From Blastocladiella britannica (Eukaryota; Blastocladiomycota; Blastocladiomycetes; Blastocladiales; Blastocladiaceae), in NCBI GenBank assembly GCA_025349905.2, contig MU624587.1, positions 1 through 45,709 on the forward strand: a stretch of DNA of 45,709 nt. Reading direction: 5' to 3'. The notes below the pieces were generated by a model that worked only from the letters and a program-made list of their open reading frames with translations, searched no databases and was not told where the DNA came from. Positions 21,929 through 31,092 of this stretch are shown here, piece by piece. Position numbers and translations under genes: made by a program. Position 1 is the stretch's first letter; each line of letters opens with the position of its first letter.

Positions 21929-22250
21929 ATGGTGCTCGCCGTCGACCTCCTCAACCCCTCCATCGAGTCGGAGAAGCGCAAGCACAAGCTGAAGCGCCTC
22001 GTGCAGGCCCCGAACTCGTACTTCATGGACGTTCGCTGCGGCGGCTCTGGCTGCAACGCCATCAACACCGTGTTCTCGCACGCCCAGACCGTGGTGCTGT
22101 GCTCGTCGTGCCAGACCGTTCTGGCCACCCCCACTGGTGGCAAGGCCCGTCTTACCGAGGGTATTATTTTTATACTCTTGAATAATTACATGAATGCTGA
22201 TGTGCATGACTATAACAACAGGCTCGTCGTACCGCCCCAAGGCCAACTGA
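21929..22250 (+). CDS. RPS27: 40S ribosomal protein eS27
   Basis: Exons 21929-22160 and 22222-22250 encode 86 aa, the normal size. The protein sits on the 40S subunit and contains one zinc ribbon. Conserved stretches are [45 protein letters not shown] and [11 protein letters not shown]. The first zinc knuckle reads C-G-G-S-G-C (CX4C, residues 37 and 42), whereas human and yeast eS27 have CX2C (C-P-G-C); two residues are therefore inserted between the ligands. The second knuckle CSSC is normal. The start context CCCACCATGG is strong. It is divergent from the CSC1-like gene with a 182-bp spacer. Confidence 0.95.
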
Positions 22251-22574
22251 ATGAAAACAAACCCCTTGTGCATTTTATCGATTGCATTTTGGAAATTTCT
22301 TTTTTTTTATGTTACTTGTGGATCCTGGTCTCGCTCTTGTATTGCAAGTGTGTGCATTACACGGGCTAGAGAGAGTGTGAATTGAGCATGTGAACGTGCC
22401 TCACTCTCCCGTCAGTGGAAAGAGAGATGTTATGTTGAACCACTTTGTTGGACAGGACGTGACATGCTTGCTCTTGAGTACGAACGCGAAATGCAAGGAA
22501 TTCGAATCGCGTACATCAATCTGTCAGGCCAAAATCATTATTATGTTCTCTCCCACCCAAAATTAAATCAAATT
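22251..22574. other. Intergenic stretch between RPS27 and MCT1
   Basis: Holds the RPS27 3' UTR (T-rich, with a T9 run near 22294) and the MCT1 promoter. The MCT1 reading frame stays open back to a Met at 22464, but the residues there do not resemble a transacylase and the Met at 22575 gives a better targeting peptide. A/T-rich blocks (CATTATTATG) precede the ATG. No other gene or repeat was seen. Confidence 0.5.
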
Positions 22575-23982
22575 ATGCCCTCCACACAATTCGCCACCCG
22601 GCTTGGTCTCGGGCTTGGGTGTCGTACCACTGCCCCATGGACCAGTGCGCCGCGCCGATTCCTCAAGGTGCCTTGCCCTGCCAAATCTACAACGCCAAAA
22701 GACAAAATATTGACGAAAAAAAAAAACAGACCGCCTCCTTGAGCCGCCCAACCGCTGCGCTGTTCCCCGGCCAAGGCTCTCAGGTACACTTACCCCCCAC
22801 ACTCCGAACCTTTGCATAACGTCCATCTCATTCATGAAGGCAATATAAAAGTATGTGGGCATGATCAAGGACATTGCCGAACGGTACCCGGCCGCCGCTC
22901 GCGTCCTCGATGATGCAAACCGCGTGCTTGGCTTTGATCTCCGGGACTTGATGTTTAACGGTCCAAGCGTACGGTCTCCATTTTTCATTGTCTGATTCTT
23001 GACCTCATCTCTATTATTTTTTGCCATGACAGGACAAGTTGACACAGACCGCCTACGCACAGCCGGCCATTTTGGTCGCTTCTGCTGCTATTCTGGCCGT
23101 ACTCAAGGTCCGCACCCTGCTCTTTCTCCACATTCGATCTTGTTGCCTCATCCATTACGCCAAACAGGAAGAGGCAGGCCTCGATTTCGCGCGCGATATC
23201 GACTACGCCATGGGTCATTCCCTTGGCGAGTACACGGCGCACTATGCTGCTGGATCTCTGCCATTTGAGGACGCGGTCCGGCTGGTGGTTCGTTCCATTA
23301 CACTTATAGATCATATTACCGAATTACAAGAAAAAATTACATACAGCGCAAACGCGGCGTGTCCATGGAGGCCAGCCTGCCAACAACGTCGCGCACGTCT
23401 ATGGTGGCCCTGATCATGCGGCCCAACCGGCTCAAGGATTTGTCGACGCACTTGGCGGCGATCCGGGCCAAGCTGCCAGCGGGCGAAGTGGTGGATCTGT
23501 CCAATGTCAACTCGTCGACGCAGGCGGTGCTGTCAGGGACATACGATGCCGTGGAGCGTGCGTGCACACAGCTGCAGGAGGCGCGCATTGCCGCACGCGC
23601 GGTCGAACTGCCAGTCTCGGCGCCATTCCACTGCCGGCTGATGGCGCCCGCGGCCGCCACCATGGGACCACACCTGCGGGCAACAAAGTTTGCGGCCCCG
23701 CGCGTGCCCGTGATCTCGAATGTGACGATGCGCCCGGTCGGGTCGACCGATGAGGGGCCGGCAGAACTCTTGGTGCGTCAAATGACGGCTACCGTGCAGT
23801 GGCTGCCATCGATCGAGTACTGTCGCACCCAGGGCGGCGTGCGCGACTGGCTGGTGGTTGGGCCGAACCGCGTGCTGGCAAATCTGATCCGGAAAGAGTA
23901 CCCGACCGACCGCATTGTGAGCGTCGACACGGTCGAGGATGTGGTATCGGTGGTGCAGTCGAGCCACTGGCAGCGGTCTTGA
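22575..23982 (+). CDS. MCT1: Mitochondrial malonyl-CoA:ACP transacylase
   Basis: Exons 22575-22667, 22730-22783, 22852-22968, 23033-23107, 23168-23287 and 23347-23982 splice in phase to 364 aa. The enzyme loads malonate from CoA onto acyl carrier protein for type II (mitochondrial) fatty-acid synthesis, which supplies lipoic acid. The alpha/beta-hydrolase-like core shows ALFPGQGSQ, QTAYAQPAILVAS, the nucleophile elbow GHSLGEY, the RKRG turn, the catalytic His in VSAPFHCRLM, VPVISNVTMRP and the QWLPSIEYC region. Residues 1-33 (MPSTQFATRLGLGLG, RTTAPW, RRFLK) resemble a mitochondrial presequence with Arg and no acid. The protein stands alone, not fused to a fatty-acid synthase, which supports the mitochondrial role. 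Donors such as GTCCGC and GTACGG have C at +4. Confidence 0.93.
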
Positions 23983-24230
23983 ATCAGAAATGCAAATGTA
24001 CAGTCGCATTGATCCATGTCTCGAGGCACCGGATCGAAATTGGTGTGGTTATCTCTCTTCGCCGAGTCCAGCTCCAACCCCACTGCATATCTGGAAGCAC
24101 CATAGCCCGACCGCCTCTCTGCACCACGAGAGATTGATACCATCCGTGCCACCATCGTGACAACCACTACGTCCTTAACTACCGCCGCCACCTACCGCCA
24201 CCCAACACATTCGTTTCACCGAAATTCGAA

Positions 24231-25142
24231 ATGCCCCAACACTTGGCCGGTGCCGATTTCGCCGAGCACGTGGTGAGAGCCATCCTGGATGGTCGAGCAA
24301 CGGTCTCGAGCACTGTCGGGCAATATCAGGATCTCAATGCTCGCACAGTTCAACGATGGGTTCACATTTTGGCCGAACATGGGACAACCACTGATCGCCA
24401 CCAAGTCCATCATGGTCGGCCAATGGTAACCACCGAGGAGGCGGAGCAGGTGCTGCAGCTGACGCTCCTGATCGATTTTGCGAGGGTATGCGGCACTGGA
24501 CAGAGCTTGTTCCCTCACCGTTGCTGTTTTGTAGGTCATTGTTGATGTCTTGACCAGCAACCCATTCATGTCCAGGGATGATTTGGTCAATCTGGGCCAT
24601 CGGCAACTTGGGTTGTGGATTTCGAAGACAACCCTGTCCCGTTGTCTCCGCGATCTTGAATTCGCCCGGAAAAAGGTGCTCGATCTACCCCCTCCCCAAT
24701 AGGAAACGATGTACTGAACTTTTGAAAATGAAATACAGGCCAAGCATTGCCATTCGGGCACCAATTTGAATGGATCGATGAGTCCGGTCTTGAGCATGCA
24801 GACTCCACGACGTGGGTATGGGTGAGTGGGACGAGATATAGTAGTCCCACTGCAGAGGACGATTCTGCACAACCGGATCAACATGATTGCGGCAATTTGC
24901 GCAGACTGGGTTCTGGCTACCATTAGTGTACTGTGTCGTATTTTTTTTCAGGCAAACTCATCCAAACTCATGCTCTCATCACGTATGAACTATTATGTCC
25001 TTGACAACTGCGCAATCCATCATGATCCAGAGCAGTTGAACCAACTGTGCCGCACGGGCATTCCGACAGTTTTTCTGCCACCTTACAGCCCATGGTTTAA
25101 CCCAATTGACGTGGCTGTCGGCCTTGTGGAAGCAAGTGAATA
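24231..25142 (+). pseudogene. Decayed IS630/Tc1-mariner-type DDE transposase
   Basis: The N-terminal open frame (24231-24489, possibly spliced by a 50-nt GT-AG intron onto 24538-24677) encodes a helix-turn-helix region: LNARTVQRWVHILAEHG, then MSRDDLVNLGHRQLGLWISKTTLSRCL. Downstream, three catalytic blocks of a DDE domain appear in different frames: FEWIDESG near 24763-24786 (first Asp), YYVLDNCAIHH near 24991-25021 (second Asp), and FLPPYSPWFNPID near 25072-25107 (third acid; most relatives have NPIE). Between the first and second blocks the frame has to change at about 24830, and after NPID the expected tail (LWKQVNRKSTPWL) is again in another frame. The parts are ordered correctly, so this is one element broken by small indels. 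No terminal inverted repeats or target duplications were recognised. Confidence 0.65.
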
Positions 25143-25181
25143 GGAAGTCAACCCCTTGGCTCCACCTTTGCTGAAGCAACG

Positions 25182-25576
25182 ACCTCCCGCTTGAGTTTAT
25201 CGCGCAACCGACCGTGGCGCCGCTCTCGAAAGTGCCGCACCCAACTGCTGCACAAGTCCCATCGGGCTGCCGGGTTTACTTGGCGTTTTCCAAGGCGTTG
25301 GCGCGCCACCTTGACGCTCAAGGAGGCATGGGTTGAATGCCAAGTCCCCTATTGGATATTCCGGTTGTCCAAGCACCTCGCGGACAACGAACAACTGACC
25401 AAAGAGACAGTGGCATTGTTTGACCCAACTGTCACGAAGGAACATTACGACGAGTTTCATTTTGAGCCTGTGGGCTACTTTCTCTTGGCAATGAATTTAA
25501 TGAACTGACCTCTTTTGCAAACCAGGTTGACGAGGAGGAACGCCATCAGCTCTTTATCGAACGCGTTGGCAAGTGA
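25182..25576 (+). other. Unassigned coding tail with one plausible intron
   Basis: A frame open from about 25140 runs to 25469, and a 56-nt GT-AG intron (25470-25525, with a CTGAC branch-like site) joins it in phase to a last exon ending TGA at 25574-25576. The joined product ends acidic and helical: YWIFRLSKHLADNEQL, LFDPTVTKEHYDEFHFEP, VDEEERHQLFIERVGK. Another frame of the first half reads SGCRVYLAFSKALARHLDAQ and would continue the sense of the protein if a frameshift exists near 25323. It may be the C-terminal part of the transposase region upstream or the remnant of a host gene interrupted by it. No family was recognised. Confidence 0.35.
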
Positions 25577-25647
25577 GTGAGACTTAAGCTTTTTGATGTT
25601 GGCAAGAGTTGGATCGGGAATGCTTTTTGATAACTCCAATGTATATA

Positions 25648-27679
25648 TTATCCAATGGCAACGGTCGGTGCCGCCGCGTCCAGCCCCTGTGCCCACTGCA
25701 TCAGATCCTCCGCTTCGTCTTCGTCCTCGTCCATGCTATTGTCAATGTCGTCTCGTCTCTCTGGGCTGCCCGACGACGACACTGACGAATACGAGCTGCT
25801 TTTGCCTGCGGTTCGCGACAGCCTCCCTCCCAGCGACTTGGTCGTGGGGCTCCCCGGCGCCGACATGAACCCCGGCTGCAGCGGCGAGTACGTAGCATCG
25901 GTTCGCGAATCGTCATAATCTCCGCCCATTTCGCTCTCGTGATCGATTCCACCGGCACTGTCGCCGCGATGGTCGGTACCAGCCGACTCGAGCGCACTGC
26001 GCATTTCCGAAACGTGCGAGGGCGACGCCGACGGCGGATGTGCGTGGTGGCCGCTGCCGCTGCCGCTGCCGCTGCCGCTGTTGCGTGCGGACCGTGATGC
26101 CAGTGCGGAGATGAGCTGGCCATTGCTGGATCGCATACCCGACGTTCGGCGGTGGTTACCCCGGTGCTGCTGCTGCTGCTGTTGCTGCCGCGATGGTCCG
26201 GAATGCGGAGTGTTAGAAGAATTGCCGCTGGGCACCAGAAGCGCGGCGGTGGAGTGCGCTGCGAGCGGTGGTGGTGGTTGGCCGACGAGTTCAAGCAGTA
26301 CAGCACCGGCGTCGCGGGTTTGCTGCTGCAATTGCTGCTGCTGCTGCTGCTGCTGTTGGAGCGGGTGGTGCGCCGTACTGCTGCTGCTTGCATTCAAGTC
26401 CGGGACCAGCCACACTTTTTTCGCGCCGGGACCAAGTACCGCGTCGGGAAGGGTCGGGGCGGAATGGGGCGGATTTGGGCCGTACCGAAGCGCGTGGTCG
26501 CTATACCAAGACGTAGAGGATGAGCAATGACAAGGTAAAATGTTCACGACGACGACGTACAGCTTCACGATCCGCTCGGCCTCGCGCCGGTCCACGCAAA
26601 ACGCCATACCCCCTTGCTGCGCCCACCGCGCATGTGTTGCCACCAACGTGTCGCGTGGGTCTCGTGCACCCGGAAGCACTGCTCGCACCGTCCGTCCTGT
26701 CGGCAGTCCAACATACTGCGTGCGCGCTGGCGGTTGCTCATTTGATGACCATGGCGAGTCTGCTCCAACCGGTGCTGCTACTGCCTTTGTGGCACTCCCA
26801 CCTCGATGGGCCGTGGATGGGGAGGAGACCAATCGCACTCGCGCAGCTGTTCCCGAGACGGTGGTGGCCAGTTGGTGCCAGGACGCCAGGTACTCTGTGA
26901 ACGGGACTTTGCGCACTCGTGGACGCACTGTTGCCGCCGCTGCTGTAGCTACTGGCGTCTGTTGGACGCCCGTGGTGGTGGTGGTTGCCACGACCACCAT
27001 TGACGAAGAAGACGGCTGCCCATCCCCCGCTGTCTGCGGCAGCAGGTGCATGGGTGCTGGCTGTGTGTACGCCGACTCTGTACTTCCCCTTCCTGTCAAC
27101 GAAATGAAAAGCGATCACACACACTGGAAAAGCGTACCCGCCATGCGAGCAAGCACCTCGTGCGTGGCCGTGGCCATGTCTTTCACTAATTGTCGGTATG
27201 AGTCTGGATCGTAGCGTGCCATGCGAGCAGCATCGCGGTTTGCCGGGCAGCTGTCAACAAGCATGGGCTCGCACAGCAGCTGCTGAATAGCAACCAAAAA
27301 GGTGGTCATGTCGGTTCCCGGCACCCAGTAGTCGAGGAGTGCATAGGAGAGTCGGCCAGTAGCGTCCGCGACTATGGATGTCGATTTTCATATTGAATGG
27401 ATGCACAGATCGACTCCAGATATGTATGGGGTAGGTACCATTGGGGTGAAATGGGATCGTTTCAAATGCGACCATGGGCGGATCGCTGTCGTACGATTCG
27501 GGGAAGCGGATCGAGAGCAGCAGTTGGGCCGAAGTCCATGGCGACGGATGCAATCCGCACAGCAGTACGCGCCAAGAGTGCAGATTCGAGTCTACCAGTC
27601 GTACCGAGACCCCCGGTAGCTTTGCGCGCTCGATATTGTACAGGTCGCGCTGCAGGAGCAGAGTTGCGCGGGACTTCAT
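25648..27679 (-). CDS. UBE2U: UBE2U-like E2 fold protein lacking the catalytic cysteine
   Basis: Minus-strand exons 27439-27679, 27138-27371, 26561-27092 and 25648-26500 give 619 aa. The first ~155 residues match ubiquitin-conjugating enzyme E2 U: MKSRATLLLQRDL, WRVLLCGLHPSPW, LLLSIRFPESYDSDPPMV, the HPN motif in ETIPFHPN, then the active-site loop, LLCEPMLVDSCPANRDAARM and the linker KVPFTEYLASWHQLAT, which resembles the UBE2U post-UBC segment. Where the family has T-G-x-x-Cys, this protein has T-G-R-L-Ser (residue ~89, codon 27346-27348), so thioester formation should be impossible as written. The C-terminal ~400 residues are low-complexity: poly-Gln tracts, a Ser-Gly dipeptide repeat, Ser/Asp-rich acidic end. 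The Met at 27679 aligns with the start of UBE2U; an in-frame Met at 27754 is less likely. It is divergent from VPS29. Confidence 0.8.
26052..26080 (+). repeat. Hexanucleotide microsatellite coding for Ser-Gly repeats
   Basis: About five tandem copies of CGCTGC (plus strand) lie inside the last exon of the UBE2U-like gene, where the minus strand reads GGCAGC and encodes alternating Gly and Ser. Such repeats change length easily. Confidence 0.8.
26321..26357 (+). repeat. CTG/CAG trinucleotide repeat coding for poly-Gln
   Basis: A near-continuous run of GCT/TGC units (minus strand CAG, with a few interruptions such as CAA and TTG) encodes Gln9-Leu-Gln3 in the UBE2U-like protein. A second shorter run at 26166-26187 encodes Gln7. 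Both lie in the disordered C-terminal half. Confidence 0.8.
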
Positions 27680-27768
27680 CCTTCTGAATTTTTTTGTTGT
27701 TCCTCTCAAAAGTCGATCCGTTCTCTCTCCCTTCGAAATCCTCAAAAATACCAATACTCCAACTTACC
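27680..27768. promoter_or_regulatory. Shared 89-bp promoter of UBE2U-like gene and VPS29
   Basis: The two starts face away from each other with only 89 bp between them. The segment contains TTTTTTTGTTGTTCC and a CTCTCTCCCTTCG pyrimidine tract, then a CAATACTCCAACTTACC leader before the VPS29 ATG. No TATA box is evident. Confidence 0.45.
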
Positions 27769-28521
27769 ATGGTGGCAAGTACCCGATTCATATTTATTGG
27801 GTGTCCCCGAAAAATTGCAGACTTAACAAATTTACCACAGCTCGTTCTCGCCATTGGCGATTTCCACATTCCACACCGTGCCGCGCAACTACCAGCGGCA
27901 TTCCTGTCGCTGCTCCAGCCAGGAAAGATTCACACGGTGCTGTGCACGGGCAACCTGACTCTCCCGGACACTGCGGACTGGCTGCGCACGCTGGCCCCTC
28001 ACGTGCACTTGGTAGCGGGCGAGTACGATCTCCCCGCGTGGCCGTCGCTGGAACCGACGCCCACATCCGGCGCATCGTCGACAAGCACCTCACGGGCAGC
28101 GCCGACCGCCCGGGTAGTGGCGATCGGCCCGCTCCGGATCGGCCTGATGCACGGCCACGCGTTGGTGCCCGCGGACGACGCCGATGCGTTAGCGGCGGCC
28201 GCGCGACTGCTGGACGTGGACGTGGTGGTGGCCGGACCCGGGTACGCGGGGGTTGACTGCTACGAGTACGAGGGCCGGTTCTTTGTCAACCCTGGGTCGG
28301 CCACGGGCGTTTCCCGCGCGGGGACCGCGTCGTTCGTGTTGCTGGACGTCGTGGATACCAATGTCACGGCGTACGTGTACCAGGCGGATCCGGCGGCTTC
28401 GGACACGCCAGCCAAGATCGTGAAGGTCGAGTACGCTAAGGCGGTGCCGGTGCCGTCCCCTAGCAGTGACGTGAATCATCCGGCGGTGGAAGTCGCTCCT
28501 CAGGAACAATCGGCACAATAA
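27769..28521 (+). CDS. VPS29: Retromer subunit VPS29
   Basis: A start micro-exon (ATG at 27769-27771, or ATGGTG to 27774) is spliced to 27841-28521, giving about 227-228 aa against 182 in human. VPS29 is the metallophosphoesterase-fold scaffold of retromer, which returns cargo from endosomes to Golgi. Conserved stretches: LVLAIGDFHIPHRAAQLPA, PGKIHTVLCTGNL, HVHLVAGEYD, IGLMHGHALVP, LDVDVVVAG, CYEYEGRFFVNPGSATG and FVLLDV..YVYQ. The first metal pair (D-x-H) and the HGH histidine are kept, but the GD of the family is GE here and the GHTH loop is GPGY, losing two histidine ligands. A Thr/Ser/Ala-rich loop after residue ~75 and a ~40-residue tail explain the extra length. The micro-exon boundary could be GT-AG after ATG or GC-AG (GCAAGT) after ATGGTG; both keep frame. 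Confidence 0.92.
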   Translation: MVASTRFIFIGCPRKIADLTNLPQLVLAIGDFHIPHRAAQLPAAFLSLLQPGKIHTVLCTGNLTLPDTADWLRTLAPHVHLVAGEYDLPAWPSLEPTPTSGASSTSTSRAAPTARVVAIGPLRIGLMHGHALVPADDADALAAAARLLDVDVVVAGPGYAGVDCYEYEGRFFVNPGSATGVSRAGTASFVLLDVVDTNVTAYVYQADPAASDTPAKIVKVEYAKAVPVPSPSSDVNHPAVEVAPQEQSAQ

Positions 28522-28522
28522 A
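28517..28522 (+). terminator. Poly(A) signal of VPS29 overlapping its stop codon
   Basis: AATAAA spans the TAA stop of VPS29 (28519-28521). The convergent peptide transporter gene ends 130 bp further on. Confidence 0.5.
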
Positions 28523-28650
28523 AATGATTTACAGAAAATCAACGAGTTATATGAACAGGTTTTTGAGGCGGGGGTCAGTGGGTGGTGGTGGGGTAAGTGC
28601 AACGAGGTGGATAGGAGAGCCAAAAGGAAAAAAAAAAAAAGAGGACACGA

Positions 28651-30784
28651 TCAGAGCACCGTCTCCTCGAGCTCCGAATCGCCCGGTGCTGGGGAAACGC
28701 AGCGGTCGGCCTCGTGCTCGGCAAACCCGCGCGACATGAAGTAGAACACGCCGGCGGCAAAGAACAGGCAAAACGCAAAGAACATGAGCTCGGGCGCCGC
28801 GTCCATCAGCCGCGACTCGGCCACCACAATCACCAGCAAGTTGCCCACGGCCGTGGTCAGCTGCCACGCCGACTGACACACCGACTTCATGGACGCCGGG
28901 GCGTGCGTGAAGGCAAACTCGAGGCCTGTGGGCGAAAAAAGGATTTCGCCGGCAGTCTTTTTGGATTTTGCAAGGTTGAATACGCGCCGGGCCAATGAAA
29001 GAGATGAAGATGAAGACGTACAATGACAATGTACTGGGGAACCTGCCACAGCACCGACACGCATCCCTTGACGCACTTGAGCTGCTCAATCTCGGCAAGC
29101 GATGCGCGCTCGGCAAGGCTCGTCACTTCGCGCATGGTCCCCGCGGCCTTGTCCCAGGCCACGTAGGTCGCGCCGTCAATACGCCATTGCAGCAGCGACG
29201 CCATCACAAACGAAAAGCCCACCAGAACCATGCCAATGGCCATGCGGCGTAGCGGGTGATCGCGCAGCCAGTGCGCGCTGGGGTAAATCACGCGCGCAAA
29301 CAGCGGAATAAACGCAAGGATCAGCAGCGCATTGGTGACCTGCATCTGGTCGGGCTTGACGGAGATCTCGGGCAGGCCAAATGGCAGCTTGACCTCGTGC
29401 TGCATGAGCAGGGCCTGAGATGTCCACCGCGACGATTGCTGGTCGTAGAGCGTCCAGAAGATGGGCTATATATATTTGTTGGATTACTGCCGATTAACAT
29501 CCATAAGAAAGGAATGGAATAGAGTACCAGAGGCAAAAACACCCACACCACCCGCAGCAGCTGGCGCACGTCGCCAAGGAACCGCGCACCCTCCTGTCCC
29601 GCGAACAGTGGGTCCGCTGACGCGTACTCGATCCAGTGAGACTTGATGGGCTCCCCGCGTTGCGTCGCCCGTGCGCGCTCCACGCGTGCAGCCTTGATCG
29701 CATCCCAGACCCGCGCCAGCACATTGCCGTCAGCGGGCCGCACCTTGTACCAGCGGCGGCCCGAGACAAAGATCATGGTCGACACGAGCATGAGCAGCGA
29801 TGGCGTCCCGAAAGCCAGCGGAAAGCAGTCGTCGCGGCCAAAGCACTTTTGCGACCGCAGCAGCGGCGTCATGACCATGGAAAAGAGTGAGCCCGAGTTG
29901 ATGGCAAAGTAGAACATGGAAAAGTAGATGGTGATGGCTGATGTCTGCGACGGGTGGAACTGGTCGCCTCCTTTTTTTCAAAATTTCTAAATGAGCGAGT
30001 TAAACCACTAAAAGAAAATAAAGGAATGGACGTTACCAAAGGCAGCAACGCACGGCTTAATGCCGCCAGTGCCGAGTGCAAGCAGACCGAGCCCGAAAAC
30101 AGCGCCGAGCACGCTTGGAGAGCCCGAGACGGGATCGATGGGCATCACGCCGGGGATCGCGGTTGCCGAGAGCACCAGGTTGCCGCAGCAGTAGACCAGC
30201 GACAGCACGACAATGGTTTTGAATTTGCCCCAGTGCGAGTCCGACAACCACCCGCCGAAGACGGTGGCGGTGTAGGCAAACATGTTGAAGGCGTGCACGA
30301 GCGCGGTGGCCGACGCCGAGGCGACCCGGAGATACCGCGTGAGGTAAATATACAGAATAGCCTTTTTGTTGGGGGGGGGGGTCAGTTCATCGCTCGGCAA
30401 AGCCACCGGGCATGGCAGCACCCAAAAAAATACCTTAATTCCGTAGAACGTGAAGCGCTCGCAAAACTCGTTGCCGACGATAAATGCAACGGCGGGGGGG
30501 ATGCGCGTGTCGGCGGCAAGTGCACGCAAGCGAGCATCCTCGATGGGATCGGTCGCTGGGTCGGCCGATGAGCGGCGGCTGGTATCGGTCGCGACACAGG
30601 CGAGGAGACCTGCCGACGCGTCATCATCATTCATGCACTCACCATCGGCGGCGGTAGTCAGGTCATTAGCCGAGATATCGGAAGACGCGCTAGCACCACC
30701 ACCGGGATGCGACGACGCGGCGGCAGGTCGGTGAAGAGCGCCCGTCAAGAGGGGTGTGCGGTCCGAGGCAGGAGAATCCGGCAT
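28651..30784 (-). CDS. PTR2: Proton-coupled oligopeptide transporter (POT/PTR2)
   Basis: Minus-strand exons 30434-30784, 30037-30361, 29528-29967, 29022-29465 and 28651-28956 give 621 aa. POT proteins are 12-helix major-facilitator transporters that import di- and tripeptides with protons across the plasma membrane. Helix 1 carries the proton-site motif EFCERFTFYG; then AILYIYLTRYL, the PTR2 signature region GGIKPCVAAFGGDQF, FYFAINSGSLFSM (the FYxxINxGSL motif), a cytosolic linker, IFWTLYDQQSSRWTSQA, PQYIVITAGEILFSPTGLEFAFTHAP and last helices LMFFAFCLFFAAGVFYF. A ~90-residue Ser/Ala/Asp-rich cytosolic N-terminus precedes helix 1, and the C-terminus is acidic. The start is the Met at 30784; longer in-frame reading to 31012 is not supported. 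All introns are 60-75 nt. Confidence 0.95.
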
Positions 30785-31092
30785 ATGTTTCTTTCGAAGT
30801 TTGGGGAATGGGATTGAGAAGGGCGAGAGTTGTGAAAAAAATGAAAGAGAAAAGGGAGGATCCTTTGAAGGTTCATATGAACGAGGAGGGCGATGGCGAT
30901 GACTACAAAGAGCGGGTGGGCGTGAAATGATGGTGACATTTCGGGGATCTGAATTGAGAAGGGCACATGAGGTGCGGCGCCGGAGTGCCGTGCTGCGCGT
31001 GGTGGTTGTCAAGTTTGATTTGGGCAGCTCGTCTTCTTTCGTCTTTTCCTCTTGCCTAATTATTTGACCGTCATAATCCTACCAAAAATACC
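30785..31092. promoter_or_regulatory. Divergent promoter between PTR2 and proteasome alpha7 genes
   Basis: A 308-bp spacer with both starts facing outward. It is A/G-rich near the PTR2 end (a run around 30837-30855) and T/C-rich near the proteasome end (TTCTTTCGTCTTTTCC around 31035). No ORF here has support, and no recognised proteasome-associated control element was identified. Confidence 0.4.

Noticed and set aside
22464..22574. Longer MCT1 N-terminus from the Met at 22464
   Set aside because: Residues before 22575 lack similarity and would place Glu/Tyr residues ahead of the targeting peptide.
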